The notes under the pieces were generated by a model. That model was not told the origin of the DNA, made no database searches, and saw only the letters and a list, made by a program, of their open reading frames with translations. This document shows, piece after piece, positions 44,073 through 52,424 of a stretch of 64,000 nucleotides of DNA. Location: the NCBI RefSeq assembly GCF_012516475.1, contig NZ_CP051217.1:1426001-1490000 (forward strand), in the 5' to 3' direction. Each line of letters starts with the position of its first letter. The first letter of the stretch is position 1. Position numbers and translations under genes: made by a program. The stretch comes from Parasphingorhabdus halotolerans. Its GTDB lineage: Bacteria > Pseudomonadota > Alphaproteobacteria > Sphingomonadales > Sphingomonadaceae.

Positions 44073-46127
44073 TCACTGACACGCCAGACATTCGTCATAA
44101 TCCGTGGTGCCAGCCGTCGTCATCAGCTCGACCTTTTTCGGGTCCAGCGTGTTATCCGCCTCCACCCCGCCTGACATGCCGCCAGTAACTTCGGTCGCCG
44201 CCGTGTCACCGACAAAGCCGGCGCGCTGGATGGATTTGCTGCGCAGATAATAGAGCGACTTGATGCCCAGTTCCCATGCGCGGAAGTGGAGCATCAGCAA
44301 GTCCCATTTGTCGACGTCGGCCGGGATGAACAGGTTCAGCGACTGCGCCTGATCAATAAACGGCGTGCGGTCTGCGGCGAGTTCGAGCAGCCAGCGCTGG
44401 TCAATCTCGAAGCTGGTCTTGTAGGTGTCTTTCTCATCCGTGCTGAGGAAATCCAGATGCTGGACGCTGCCGCCTTTTTCAAGGATGCTGTTCCACACAT
44501 TGTTGCTGTCCTTGGATTTCTCCTGCAGCAATTTTTCCAGATGCGGGTTTTTGACCACGAAGCTGCCGGACAGCGTTTTGTGGGTGTAGATATTCGCCGG
44601 GATCGGCTCGATACAGGCTGATGCGCCGCCGCAGATGATCGAGATGGACGCGGTGGGCGCAATCGCCATCTTGCAGCTAAACCGCTCCATCACGCCTTGG
44701 TCAGCCGCATCAGGACAAGGCCCGCGCTCGTGCGCCAGCATCATACTCGCTTCGGACGCCTTCGCCGAAATATGCTTGAAAATCTTCATATTCCACGATT
44801 TTGCCATCGCGCTTTCAAAACCAAGCCCGCGTGCTTGCAGGAAGCTGTGATAGCCCATGACGCCCAGACCAACGCTGCGCTCGCGGCCGGCAGAATATTT
44901 GGCGCGCGCCATTTCGGGCGGTGCACGGTCAATATAATCCTGCAATACGTTATCGAGGAAACGCATCACATCCTCGATAAATTCCTTGTCGCCGCTCCAC
45001 TCATCCCATTTTTCAAGGTTAAGCGAGGACAGGCAACACACTGCAGTCCTGTCCTCGCCCAAGTGATCGCGACCCGTGGGCAGTGTGATCTCGGAACAAA
45101 GATTGGAGGTAGATACTTTCAAGCCCAGATCGCGGTGATGCTTGGGCATCATCCGGTTCACCGTGTCGTTGAAGATGATGTAAGGCTCGCCGGTTGCCAG
45201 CCGCGTTTCGACCAGTTTCTGGAAGAGCGAACGCGCATCCACGGTGCTGCGAACGCTGCCATCCTTGGGTGATTTGAGATTAAACTCGGCGCCATCGCGC
45301 ACGGCTTCCATAAACTCGTCGGTCAGCAGAACGCCGTGGTGGAGATTGAGCGCTTTCCGGTTAAAATCGCCAGAAGGCTTTCTGATTTCAAGGAATTCTT
45401 CAATTTCGGGATGGTCAACATCAAGATAGCAAGCCGCCGAGCCGCGCCGCAAGCTGCCTTGCGAAATCGCCAGTGTCAGGCTGTCCATCACGCGGACGAA
45501 CGGGATGATGCCGCTGGTCTTGCCGTTAAGACCCACAGGTTCGCCAATACCGCGCACGCTGCCCCAGTAGGTGCCGATGCCGCCGCCCTTGGACGCGAGC
45601 CAGACATTCTCGTTCCAAGTGTTCACAATGCCGCCAAGGCTATCATCAACGCTATTGAGATAGCAGGAAATCGGCAAACCGCGACCGGTGCCGCCGTTGG
45701 ACAGCACAGGCGTTGCGGGCATGAACCAGAGCTTGGAAATATAGTCATAAAGACGCTGCGCATGCTCCTGATCATCGGCATAGGCATCAGCCACGCGCGC
45801 GAACAGGTCCTGAAAACTTTCATCAGGAAGCAGGTAGCGATCCTTCAATGTTTCCTTGCCAAATTCGGTCAGCAGATCATCCCGCGCGTCGTCGGTCGTG
45901 ATCTTGAACCGGCGCTGCTCCACGCTATGGCTATCGCGCTCCGCTTTCAGCTCTTTTTCATCATTGGCTTTTTCAGCCGCCGCTTCGGATGCTGCTTTTT
46001 TGCTAACTTCGGGCTCTTTCGCCGGAACCGCATCTTCAATTTTACTCTTTGGCGTATCCAATACTTCCGCGCCCATATCCAAATCATCCATATCCCGGGA
46101 ATCGTCCCGGCTATCTCTAAATTCCAT
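44073..46127 (-). CDS. nrdA: Ribonucleoside-diphosphate reductase, alpha subunit
   Basis: The 684-residue class I large subunit. Core segments include MPATPVLSNGGTGRGLPISCYLNSVDDS with the first redox Cys, KVSTSNLCSEITLPTG with the thiyl-radical Cys and N-L-C-x-E, and GVMGYHSFLQARG. The C-terminal shuttle pair ends the protein as DECLACQ. The N-terminal 70 residues are a charged, Lys/Glu/Ala-rich tail instead of an ATP-cone, so the usual overall-activity dATP switch is not evident in this subunit. It is transcribed ahead of nrdB, and the upstream region carries candidate LexA, NrdR and DnaA sites. Confidence 0.96.
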   Translation of the reverse strand: MEFRDSRDDSRDMDDLDMGAEVLDTPKSKIEDAVPAKEPEVSKKAASEAAAEKANDEKELKAERDSHSVEQRRFKITTDDARDDLLTEFGKETLKDRYLLPDESFQDLFARVADAYADDQEHAQRLYDYISKLWFMPATPVLSNGGTGRGLPISCYLNSVDDSLGGIVNTWNENVWLASKGGGIGTYWGSVRGIGEPVGLNGKTSGIIPFVRVMDSLTLAISQGSLRRGSAACYLDVDHPEIEEFLEIRKPSGDFNRKALNLHHGVLLTDEFMEAVRDGAEFNLKSPKDGSVRSTVDARSLFQKLVETRLATGEPYIIFNDTVNRMMPKHHRDLGLKVSTSNLCSEITLPTGRDHLGEDRTAVCCLSSLNLEKWDEWSGDKEFIEDVMRFLDNVLQDYIDRAPPEMARAKYSAGRERSVGLGVMGYHSFLQARGLGFESAMAKSWNMKIFKHISAKASEASMMLAHERGPCPDAADQGVMERFSCKMAIAPTASISIICGGASACIEPIPANIYTHKTLSGSFVVKNPHLEKLLQEKSKDSNNVWNSILEKGGSVQHLDFLSTDEKDTYKTSFEIDQRWLLELAADRTPFIDQAQSLNLFIPADVDKWDLLMLHFRAWELGIKSLYYLRSKSIQRAGFVGDTAATEVTGGMSGGVEADNTLDPKKVELMTTAGTTDYDECLACQ

Positions 46128-46250
46128 TAAAGCCCCCTAAAAAACGCAACAAATCCAAACTGCGACCATCACTGACACTAGCTCTGATGGCCGGCACCAA
46201 AATAAACCACAAAATCCCGTCGATTTCGCAGAGCTGATGCCGGACTGTTT

Positions 46251-46265
46251 GTTCCTGTCTTGTTC
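46251..46265 (-). promoter_or_regulatory. LexA (SOS) box upstream of nrdA
   Basis: GTTCCTGTCTTGTTC is an exact match to the alphaproteobacterial LexA operator GTTC-N7-GTTC. It lies 124 bases before the nrdA start, so DNA-damage induction of ribonucleotide reductase is plausible. Confidence 0.6.
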
Positions 46266-46400
46266 GACTCGGGCCGAAGCTTTGACACTAGCATTTTATC
46301 AGTCCGGATGGGCGATTATTTTTCCGCCCTCAAATCCGAAAAATCGCTTGCGATTCGGCACAAAGGGAGGCAACCGCCGAGTCGGCGTCACAATCGTTAA

Positions 46401-46447
46401 ACACAAGCTGTTGGTGTGCCCCTAGGCCTAACCACAACCTATAGTGG
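46401..46447 (-). promoter_or_regulatory. Pair of NrdR-like boxes upstream of nrdA
   Basis: CCACAACCTATAGTGG (46432-46447) matches 12 of 14 core positions of the NrdR box (CACWATATATWGTG). A second, weaker palindrome ACACAAGCTGTTGGTGT (46401-46417) has its centre about 31 bp away, three helical turns, which is the usual spacing of NrdR box pairs. They are about 275-320 bases upstream of nrdA. Confidence 0.5.
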
Positions 46448-46613
46448 CTGATCTAGAAATTTATGCAAGAGGGTAAATGACATTTTAATGACTCATTTCG
46501 TCGCATAAATGAATCGCTTCATCGACAGGCATTTCATGTTGCAGCGCAGCGACGCGTGGACTTGCTAAGGCAAATGAAAAGCGCAAGAGTCTGTGTGAAA
46601 TTTTACAATGTTT

Positions 46614-46644
46614 TTATCCACAATTCGTACACAGGCCATACACA
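46614..46644 (+). promoter_or_regulatory. Three DnaA-like boxes phased at 11 bp
   Basis: TTATCCACA (46614-46622) is a perfect DnaA box. TCGTACACA (46625) and CCATACACA (46636) each match 7 of 9 positions and repeat at exactly 11-bp steps, so all face the same side of the helix. They may link nrdA expression to replication initiation, as described for E. coli nrdAB. Confidence 0.5.
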
Positions 46645-46750
46645 GGGGTGCATGAAGAATTTGTGACACCAGATATGGTGATTAGATTAGATAGGACCGA
46701 ATGATAAACTTCATATGTACATCGGGCCCCATTTCGATCACCATCGGAAT

Positions 46751-47524
46751 ATGAAACTAAATCTAGAGAATAAAACAGTGCTGGTCATGGCCGGCAGCAA
46801 GGGCATCGGCTTCGCGACCGCCAAAGGTTTTCATGAAGCCGGCGCACAGGTCGCTATCTGCGGGCGGTCGCAGGACAATCTGGATGCAGCTTTAGCAGAG
46901 CTACCCGGTTGCTTCGCGGTTGCCGGAGATGTTTCGCAGGCAGCCGATATCGATCGCATTATGTCGGCCGTAAACGCGCAACTCGGTGGCATCGACATAT
47001 TGGTGAATAATGCAGGCGGCCCTCCCCCCGGCTTATTTGAACAGCTTAACGATGATGATTGGGACAAAGCGGTCCAGCTCACGCTCATGTCCGTCGTGCG
47101 CGCAACGCGATTGGTTCTGCCGCATATGCGGGAACAGAAATGGGGACGGATCGTCAACATATCATCCTCGGGTGTGAAACAACCGGTTCCCGGCCTGACC
47201 CTGTCCAACAGCATACGCATGGCTGTTCAGGGATGGGCCAAAACTCTGGCCAATCAGGTCGCGGCCGATAACATATTGGTGAATACTGTTTGCCCCGGCT
47301 TCACCAACACTGATCGGGTGACCGAAATCCTGAAACAACAGTCGGAAGCATCAGGCAAGACAATCCCCGAAATCGCCACCGGTCTTGCGTCCCAAATCCC
47401 CCTTCAGCGCATCGGCGAACCCGAGGAAATCGCAAATCTCGCTGTTTTCTTGGGCTCCGAAGCGGCCAGCTTTATGACGGGCACGGCCATTCAGGTTGAT
47501 GGCGGTTCCTCACAAAGCTACTGA
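46751..47524 (+). CDS. SDR-family oxidoreductase lacking the YxxxK pair
   Basis: A 257-residue Rossmann-fold protein. The cofactor motif is VMAGSKGIGFATAKGF, with NNAGG and the late VNTVCPGFTNTDRV as expected. At the catalytic site ISSSGVKQPVPGLTLSNSIRMAVQGWAKT keeps the Ser but has no Tyr-x-x-x-Lys; L-S-N-S-I-R occupies that place. This is a known divergent SDR branch often named 3-oxoacyl-ACP reductase. The ATG at 46751 starts directly before the first beta-strand and is preferred to 46715. Reaction unknown. Confidence 0.85.
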   Translation: MKLNLENKTVLVMAGSKGIGFATAKGFHEAGAQVAICGRSQDNLDAALAELPGCFAVAGDVSQAADIDRIMSAVNAQLGGIDILVNNAGGPPPGLFEQLNDDDWDKAVQLTLMSVVRATRLVLPHMREQKWGRIVNISSSGVKQPVPGLTLSNSIRMAVQGWAKTLANQVAADNILVNTVCPGFTNTDRVTEILKQQSEASGKTIPEIATGLASQIPLQRIGEPEEIANLAVFLGSEAASFMTGTAIQVDGGSSQSY

Positions 47525-47624
47525 ATACATAGGTTTCGCACCAGATGAGGTGCGCGTGCTGATAATTTATGCTACAGGATTTCCGGGTCGATTACCGCTG
47601 GCATCAGCGTGAAGGAGAGACCCT

Positions 47625-48599
47625 ATGTCCAATGAACTGGCGGCTGTATTATCTGGTGGAGGTGCCAAGGGTGCCTTTCAGGTTGGCGTACTCGATGAAC
47701 TTATCACCAATCGCGGCGTCAAAATCGACATATTTGCTGGCGTTTCCACTGGTGCGATCCAGGCACTGGGCGGCGCGATGGACGATATGCCCGGCTTGCT
47801 CGATCAATGGCTGACGATAAAACGCAACACAGATGTCTACAGAAAACGCCCCTTTGGCGTTGCCGGGGCAATATTCGGCGCGGATTCACTCTATGACGCC
47901 AAAGCGATCAAGCAGAAGATCCTCGACTACGCAGACCCCGCCAAATTGCGCAAAGCCAAACGCAAATTGCGCGTAGGCGTGGTCAGTCTCGCCACCGGGC
48001 GATATATTGATGTCGACGAGAAAAACCCGCGCATTGGTGACTGGGTTTATGCTTCGAGCGCGCAGCCGCCATTTTTCCAGCCGTTACAATCGCGAGATGC
48101 CAATGGCGTGATTGAACAATGGGTGGACGGCGGGGTTCGCAACATCACGCCGTTAAGCTCCGCGATGAAATTGCAACCTCGCGCACTGCTGGTGATATTG
48201 GCTTCACCGCCAACGCCTGCGCCCGAACCAGGAAAGACCTATGATAATCTGGTCGATATCGGTTTGCGGTCGGTCGGTATCCAGACCAGCGAAGTCGCCG
48301 CCAATGACGTTGGCAATGCGATGCTGATCAACGATCTGATTGCTGCGCGCGAAGCCCAATTTCGGAAACTGACCGACTTCGGTCTGCCCGCCAGCCAGAT
48401 CGCCGATGCGCTGATGCCAATCGACGCCCAGCTATCGCGCTACAGTTTCGCGCCAGTGCGGATCATCGCCCCGGAACCGGATTTCGAGGCAGCCGACACG
48501 CTCGAGTTTAATCCTGTCAAAATCAGGGCAGCGATAGATGCCGGACGCAAAGCGGTGGCGGATCAATGGCCTTCGCTCAAAATGTTCCTGAAGGTCTGA
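47625..48599 (+). CDS. Patatin-like phospholipase
   Basis: A 324-residue Ser-Asp dyad lipase. Oxyanion loop LSGGGAKGAFQ (11-16), nucleophile AGVSTGAI (Ser41 in GxSxG), and catalytic Asp168 in VDGGVRN. No signal peptide or membrane helix. A good AAGGAGA ribosome binding site precedes the ATG. It releases fatty acids from membrane lipids in the family at large; the physiological lipid is unknown. Confidence 0.9.
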   Translation: MSNELAAVLSGGGAKGAFQVGVLDELITNRGVKIDIFAGVSTGAIQALGGAMDDMPGLLDQWLTIKRNTDVYRKRPFGVAGAIFGADSLYDAKAIKQKILDYADPAKLRKAKRKLRVGVVSLATGRYIDVDEKNPRIGDWVYASSAQPPFFQPLQSRDANGVIEQWVDGGVRNITPLSSAMKLQPRALLVILASPPTPAPEPGKTYDNLVDIGLRSVGIQTSEVAANDVGNAMLINDLIAAREAQFRKLTDFGLPASQIADALMPIDAQLSRYSFAPVRIIAPEPDFEAADTLEFNPVKIRAAIDAGRKAVADQWPSLKMFLKV

Positions 48600-48691
48600 T
48601 TTCAACACTTCGACACAAGGCCTTGCCCGACAACAACATATGAGCCAAAAGAATGTCCGGATCGCATGACCTTTAGACTCCCGGAGCAGAT

Positions 48692-50227
48692 ATGCCAGCA
48701 ACAGATAATGTCACCATCAAAACCGCCGATCTGATTGAAAGCGTTGCCGATGCGCTGCAGTTTATCTCTTACTATCATCCGATGGATTATATCCGCGCGC
48801 TGGGCAAAGCCTATGAGGCAGAGAAGTCACCGGCGGCAAAGGATGCGATTGCGCAGATTTTGACCAATAGCAAAATGTGCGCCGAGGGACACCGGCCGAT
48901 TTGTCAGGACACCGGCATTGTGAATGTGTTCGTCAAATGGGGCATGGATTGCCGACTGGATGACACATCGCAATCGATGCAGGAGATTGTCGATGAAGGC
49001 GTGCGCCGCGCCTATCTGCATCCCGAGAATAAATTGCGCGCTTCCATATTGGCGGACCCTGCCTTCACGCGGCGCAATACCAAGGATAATACGCCCAGTG
49101 TGCTGCACGTCGAGATGGTTCCCGGAGACAAGGTCAGCGTAGACGTCGCGGCCAAAGGCGGCGGGTCCGAAAATAAATCCAAATTCAAGATGATGAACCC
49201 ATCTGACAATATCGTCGACTGGGTGCTGGAAATGGTGCCACTGATGGGTGCTGGCTGGTGCCCGCCAGGAATGCTCGGCATCGGTATTGGCGGCACAGCG
49301 GAACGCGCGGTGCTGCTTGCCAAGCAATCACTGATGGACCCGATTGATATGGGGCAACTCAAGCAACGCGGCCCGCGCAACGATATGGAAGAGATGCGGA
49401 TCGAGATATTCGACAAGGTGAATGCATTGGGCATTGGCGCGCAGGGGCTCGGCGGTTTATCGACCATATTGGATGTGAAAATCAACGACTGGCCCTGCCA
49501 CGCAGCGGGTAAACCGGTCGCGATGATCCCCAATTGCGCCGCCACCCGCCACGCGCATTTTACGCTGGATGGCAGCGGCCCAGCCTATCTGGAGGCACCC
49601 AAGCTCGACGAATGGCCAGATGTCAACTGGACGCCTTCGTCGGAGGCCAAGCGCGTCCACCTCGACAAACTCGATGCCGCAGAAGTCGCGACATGGAAAC
49701 ATGGCGACCGGCTGCTGCTCAACGGCAAGATGCTCACCGGGCGCGATGCTGCGCACAAGAAGATCAAGGATATGCTCGACGCTGGCGAAGAACTACCCGT
49801 CGATTTCAAGGGGCGCGTGATATACTATGTCGGCCCGGTTGATCCGGTTGGCGAGGAAGTGGTTGGTCCCGCCGGTCCAACCACCGCAACCCGGATGGAC
49901 AAATTTACCGATATGATGCTGGAGCAAGGCTTGCTCGCGATGGTCGGCAAAGCGGAACGCGGGCTCGACACCGTCGCTTCGATCAAGAAGCACAAGAGCG
50001 CCTATCTGATGGCCGTCGGCGGCAGCGCCTATCTCGTCAGCCGTGCAATCAAGGGATCGAAAGTTGTCGGCTTTGAAGACCTCGGCATGGAGGCGATCTA
50101 CGAATTTGAGGTGCAGGATATGCCAGTGACGGTAGCGGTCGATGCCGAAGGGCAAAGCGTCCACCATCTTGCGCCATTGGTTTGGCATGAGAAGATCAGG
50201 AAAGAGGGGTTGCTGGAGGCGGTTTAG
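48692..50227 (+). CDS. fum: Fumarate hydratase, class I ([4Fe-4S])
   Basis: A 511-residue class I fumarase with the N-terminal iron-sulfur part (MCAEGHRPICQDTGIVNVFVKWG, with the cluster Cys) and the C-terminal part (YYVGPVDPVGEEVVGPAGPTTATRMDKFTDMML, then KHKSAYLMAVGGSAYLVSRAIK). It interconverts fumarate and malate in the TCA cycle. GGAG precedes the ATG. A hairpin follows the gene at once. Confidence 0.95.
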   Translation: MPATDNVTIKTADLIESVADALQFISYYHPMDYIRALGKAYEAEKSPAAKDAIAQILTNSKMCAEGHRPICQDTGIVNVFVKWGMDCRLDDTSQSMQEIVDEGVRRAYLHPENKLRASILADPAFTRRNTKDNTPSVLHVEMVPGDKVSVDVAAKGGGSENKSKFKMMNPSDNIVDWVLEMVPLMGAGWCPPGMLGIGIGGTAERAVLLAKQSLMDPIDMGQLKQRGPRNDMEEMRIEIFDKVNALGIGAQGLGGLSTILDVKINDWPCHAAGKPVAMIPNCAATRHAHFTLDGSGPAYLEAPKLDEWPDVNWTPSSEAKRVHLDKLDAAEVATWKHGDRLLLNGKMLTGRDAAHKKIKDMLDAGEELPVDFKGRVIYYVGPVDPVGEEVVGPAGPTTATRMDKFTDMMLEQGLLAMVGKAERGLDTVASIKKHKSAYLMAVGGSAYLVSRAIKGSKVVGFEDLGMEAIYEFEVQDMPVTVAVDAEGQSVHHLAPLVWHEKIRKEGLLEAV

Positions 50228-50239
50228 CAGATATAGCTG

Positions 50240-50262
50240 TTTGTAAGCACCGCGCTTACAAA
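50240..50262 (+). terminator. Hairpin after fumarase, terminator-like
   Basis: TTTGTAAGC / GCTTACAAA, a perfect 9-bp stem with a 5-base loop, 12 bases after the fumarase stop. There is no U run, so it may act as a Rho-assisted or RNA-stabilising element rather than a classical terminator. Confidence 0.5.
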
Positions 50263-50425
50263 TGCCGTCCGTAGTAGATGATTTAAGTATGCCCTTAGTA
50301 GGAGGCTCGCCCAATTTTGGAGAGCCCAATGTCATTATATATATCAAACTCTTCTCCTACCGGAGATGAAGCCAACTGGTTAAAAACACGAAGTCAAATC
50401 AATAAGCGAAAACGGTTTAAGACAA

Positions 50426-50932
50426 ATGGCCCGCAAAATGAAACTCTTCTCCCCTCACGCACCCGTCCCCCTCGCCCGCATTCTCGAGAAGGAGATGGAC
50501 CGCGAGTGGACGCAGAAGGAAAAGAACAAGGGACGCGTCATGGGTGGCGGCACCGAAGAGAAAATTTTGTTGCGCGTCGTAAAGCACAATATACGCAATG
50601 ATTTTTCGACCTGTCTGGAAGGCAAAATGAAGGCAGAGCGCGGCGGGACGCTTATCACGGCGCGGATGGGCAAAGCCCGTAGCCTGAATGTCTTCATGGT
50701 CTTCTGGTTCGGGTTTCTGGGCTTTTTCATGCTGATGAGCCTCATGGTGCTAGGCAGCGATGATGCGCCCTTGAGTTTCAAAGTGCCGTTTTTCGGTATT
50801 CCGTTTTTGATGATGCTCGCGGGAGTCGCGATGATGCGGTTTGGTGGTCATAGTGCCGGGGAAGACAAGCAGCGCATTCTAGAATTTCTCGCGGAGAAAG
50901 TTAAAGCAACGCCGGAACGCGGAGATATTTAA
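50426..50932 (+). CDS. Small membrane protein, function unknown
   Basis: A 168-residue protein: a basic soluble N-terminus (about 1-85, KILLRVVKHNIRNDFSTCLEGKMKAERGGTL), two membrane helices about 88-112 and 119-141, and a basic C-terminal tail ending KVKATPERGDI. The helix-hairpin-plus-tail layout is of an inner-membrane protein; I do not recognise a family. It ends 4 bases before the DUF2256 stop on the other strand. Confidence 0.7.
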   Translation: MARKMKLFSPHAPVPLARILEKEMDREWTQKEKNKGRVMGGGTEEKILLRVVKHNIRNDFSTCLEGKMKAERGGTLITARMGKARSLNVFMVFWFGFLGFFMLMSLMVLGSDDAPLSFKVPFFGIPFLMMLAGVAMMRFGGHSAGEDKQRILEFLAEKVKATPERGDI

Positions 50933-50936
50933 GCGG

Positions 50937-51095
50937 TTACAAAGCGCCAGCTTGACTAGCTTTGCCGGTTCGCCGGCAGCGCTCGGAACAATAGATCACA
51001 TTTTCCCAATCGCGCGCCCATTTCTTGCGCCACGCAAACGGGCGATCGCAGACCGGGCAGGTTTTTTCGGGTAAGTTGAGCTTTTTATGAACCAC
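50937..51095 (-). CDS. DUF2256 zinc-ribbon-like protein
   Basis: A 52-residue protein from GTG at 51095: [22 protein letters not shown], ending [15 protein letters not shown]. The C-x2-C ... C-x3-C arrangement with F-A-W-R-K-K-W is the DUF2256 signature and should bind one zinc. The GTG overlaps the SDR stop (TAGTG) by one base, so it is translated with that gene. Function unknown. Confidence 0.82.
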   Translation of the reverse strand: MVHKKLNLPEKTCPVCDRPFAWRKKWARDWENVIYCSERCRRTGKASQAGAL

Positions 51096-51907
51096 TATTG
51101 GTCTCGCTTCGCCTTCATTTTTTCAACATATGTCTGCACATCATATTCATCATCACCATCATAGCGCGGGGCATATTTGGCGTAAGCTGCCCTGATCTCG
51201 GCCTGACGTTCCTCGATCCGCACGACATTATAGGCATGGCCGACCAGATGATATTCACCCGCCTGCATCTGCTTGAAAATGATCGCAGCAAATTCATCCG
51301 CCTCCATGCCCATGTCGCGAGTCATCGGCGTAGCGACCCAGCCGGGAATGATCACACCGGTTTCAATATTGGCATCCCCTTCGCGCCGGAACACATCCAT
51401 GAGCGCCAGCACGGCATGTTTGCTGGGCACATAGGCGCCGCCACTGCCTGCCGGGAGCGCGTTGAACAATGCGTTTTCCGAAGCGGTTGAATAGATGGCC
51501 GAGGGCAAACCATCATCCCGGAAACGCCTGCCGAACGCCGCAATGCCATTCCACACGCCAAAGAAGTTCACCTCGAACAAGGCGCGCGCTTCATCGATAT
51601 CCGTATCCAATATGCCCGTGCGCGGACCACCGATACCGGCGTTATTGACAATGATATCCGCGCGACCATTTTGTTCCCAAGCAAAATCCGCTAGCGCCTC
51701 AACATCCTCCAGTTTGGTGACATCGCCGGTGAAATATTTGGCATCAACCCCTAGCGCCTCCAAAGCCGATATGCTCTCGCGCAACACGTCTTCTCGCGGT
51801 TCAAAAATTATGACCCGCGCGCCCGCCTGTCCCATCTGTTTTGCCAGCGCCAGGCCGATACCTGTAGCCCCGCCCGTGATCACCGCTGTCTTGCCCGCAA
51901 ATTCCAT
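51095..51907 (-). CDS. SDR-family short-chain dehydrogenase
   Basis: A 270-residue NAD(P)-dependent oxidoreductase: [18 protein letters not shown] (TGxxxGIG), NNAG in [14 protein letters not shown], and the catalytic [14 protein letters not shown] with Y-x-x-x-K intact. The ATG at 51907 has AAGGAGAT about ten bases upstream and is preferred to one at 51943. The C-terminus is acidic/basic ([15 protein letters not shown]). Substrate unknown; it precedes the DUF2256 gene. Confidence 0.88.
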   Translation of the reverse strand: MEFAGKTAVITGGATGIGLALAKQMGQAGARVIIFEPREDVLRESISALEALGVDAKYFTGDVTKLEDVEALADFAWEQNGRADIIVNNAGIGGPRTGILDTDIDEARALFEVNFFGVWNGIAAFGRRFRDDGLPSAIYSTASENALFNALPAGSGGAYVPSKHAVLALMDVFRREGDANIETGVIIPGWVATPMTRDMGMEADEFAAIIFKQMQAGEYHLVGHAYNVVRIEERQAEIRAAYAKYAPRYDGDDEYDVQTYVEKMKAKRDQ

Positions 51908-51997
51908 CTGACCATATCTCCTTGACGCGCCACAAGCTGGCAAAATTTATTTGCAACTGCAACTGACATTAATCGCTTCCTGCTCTATACGCAGTGC

Positions 51998-52267
51998 ATG
52001 TTTATTTTGATCATTTTCATTTGCGGGATCGCCAATTTCGCCATGCACAAAGCGATGATGGAGAGCAATCACCCGATGATTTCCGAAGCCCGAACGAGTT
52101 TCTCGAAATTTCTTGGCCCTTACGGAAGCTATATTCTGGAGTTTATCATGCTCGCCGCCGCGCTCATTTTCGCCAATATGGGTATGCTCTCGGCGGTGAT
52201 CTTCTATTGCGTCTACACCTTGGCCAATGGCGCCGGTGCATGGGTACTTTTTTCAAACAAACCTTAA
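51998..52267 (+). CDS. Small membrane protein, function unknown
   Basis: An 89-residue protein with hydrophobic segments at about 1-13, 46-63 and 67-83 and a short amphipathic region between (HKAMMESNHPMISEARTSFSKFLG). No Cys motif or known domain is recognised. It lies between an SDR on the other strand and the TonB receptor, with 157 bases of space to the latter. Confidence 0.6.
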   Translation: MFILIIFICGIANFAMHKAMMESNHPMISEARTSFSKFLGPYGSYILEFIMLAAALIFANMGMLSAVIFYCVYTLANGAGAWVLFSNKP

Positions 52268-52424
52268 GATTGAGTGGTTTAAATAGCTTGTCGATGATGT
52301 TGTTCATCCGACTACAGATGTAGTTTATCGAAAGCCAGTATCGCGTGAAACCAATTGACCATAGCGATGCGGCATCGAAAGAACATCGCATTGGGGCGGT
52401 TTGAGGGGAAAAATTTTGGCCAGC

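Larger units (their letters stand above)
46128..46750. other. 623-base control region between nrdA and the SDR gene
   Basis: A divergent gap with no gene. From the nrdA side it holds a LexA box at 46251, two NrdR-like palindromes at 46401 and 46432, and three 11-bp-spaced DnaA-like boxes at 46614-46644, each listed separately. The stretch 46448-46613 is AT-rich with no clear site. Confidence 0.7.

Noticed and set aside
45336..46130. A 264-codon open frame on the plus strand
   Set aside because: Antisense to nrdA, low-complexity product, no ribosome binding site.
46614..46644. A replication origin at the DnaA-like boxes
   Set aside because: Only one perfect box, and none of the usual alphaproteobacterial origin neighbours; regulation of nrdA is simpler.
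50317..50601. A 94-codon plus-strand frame
   Set aside because: Overlaps the better-supported membrane protein at 50426 in another frame, and its product is a basic low-information sequence.
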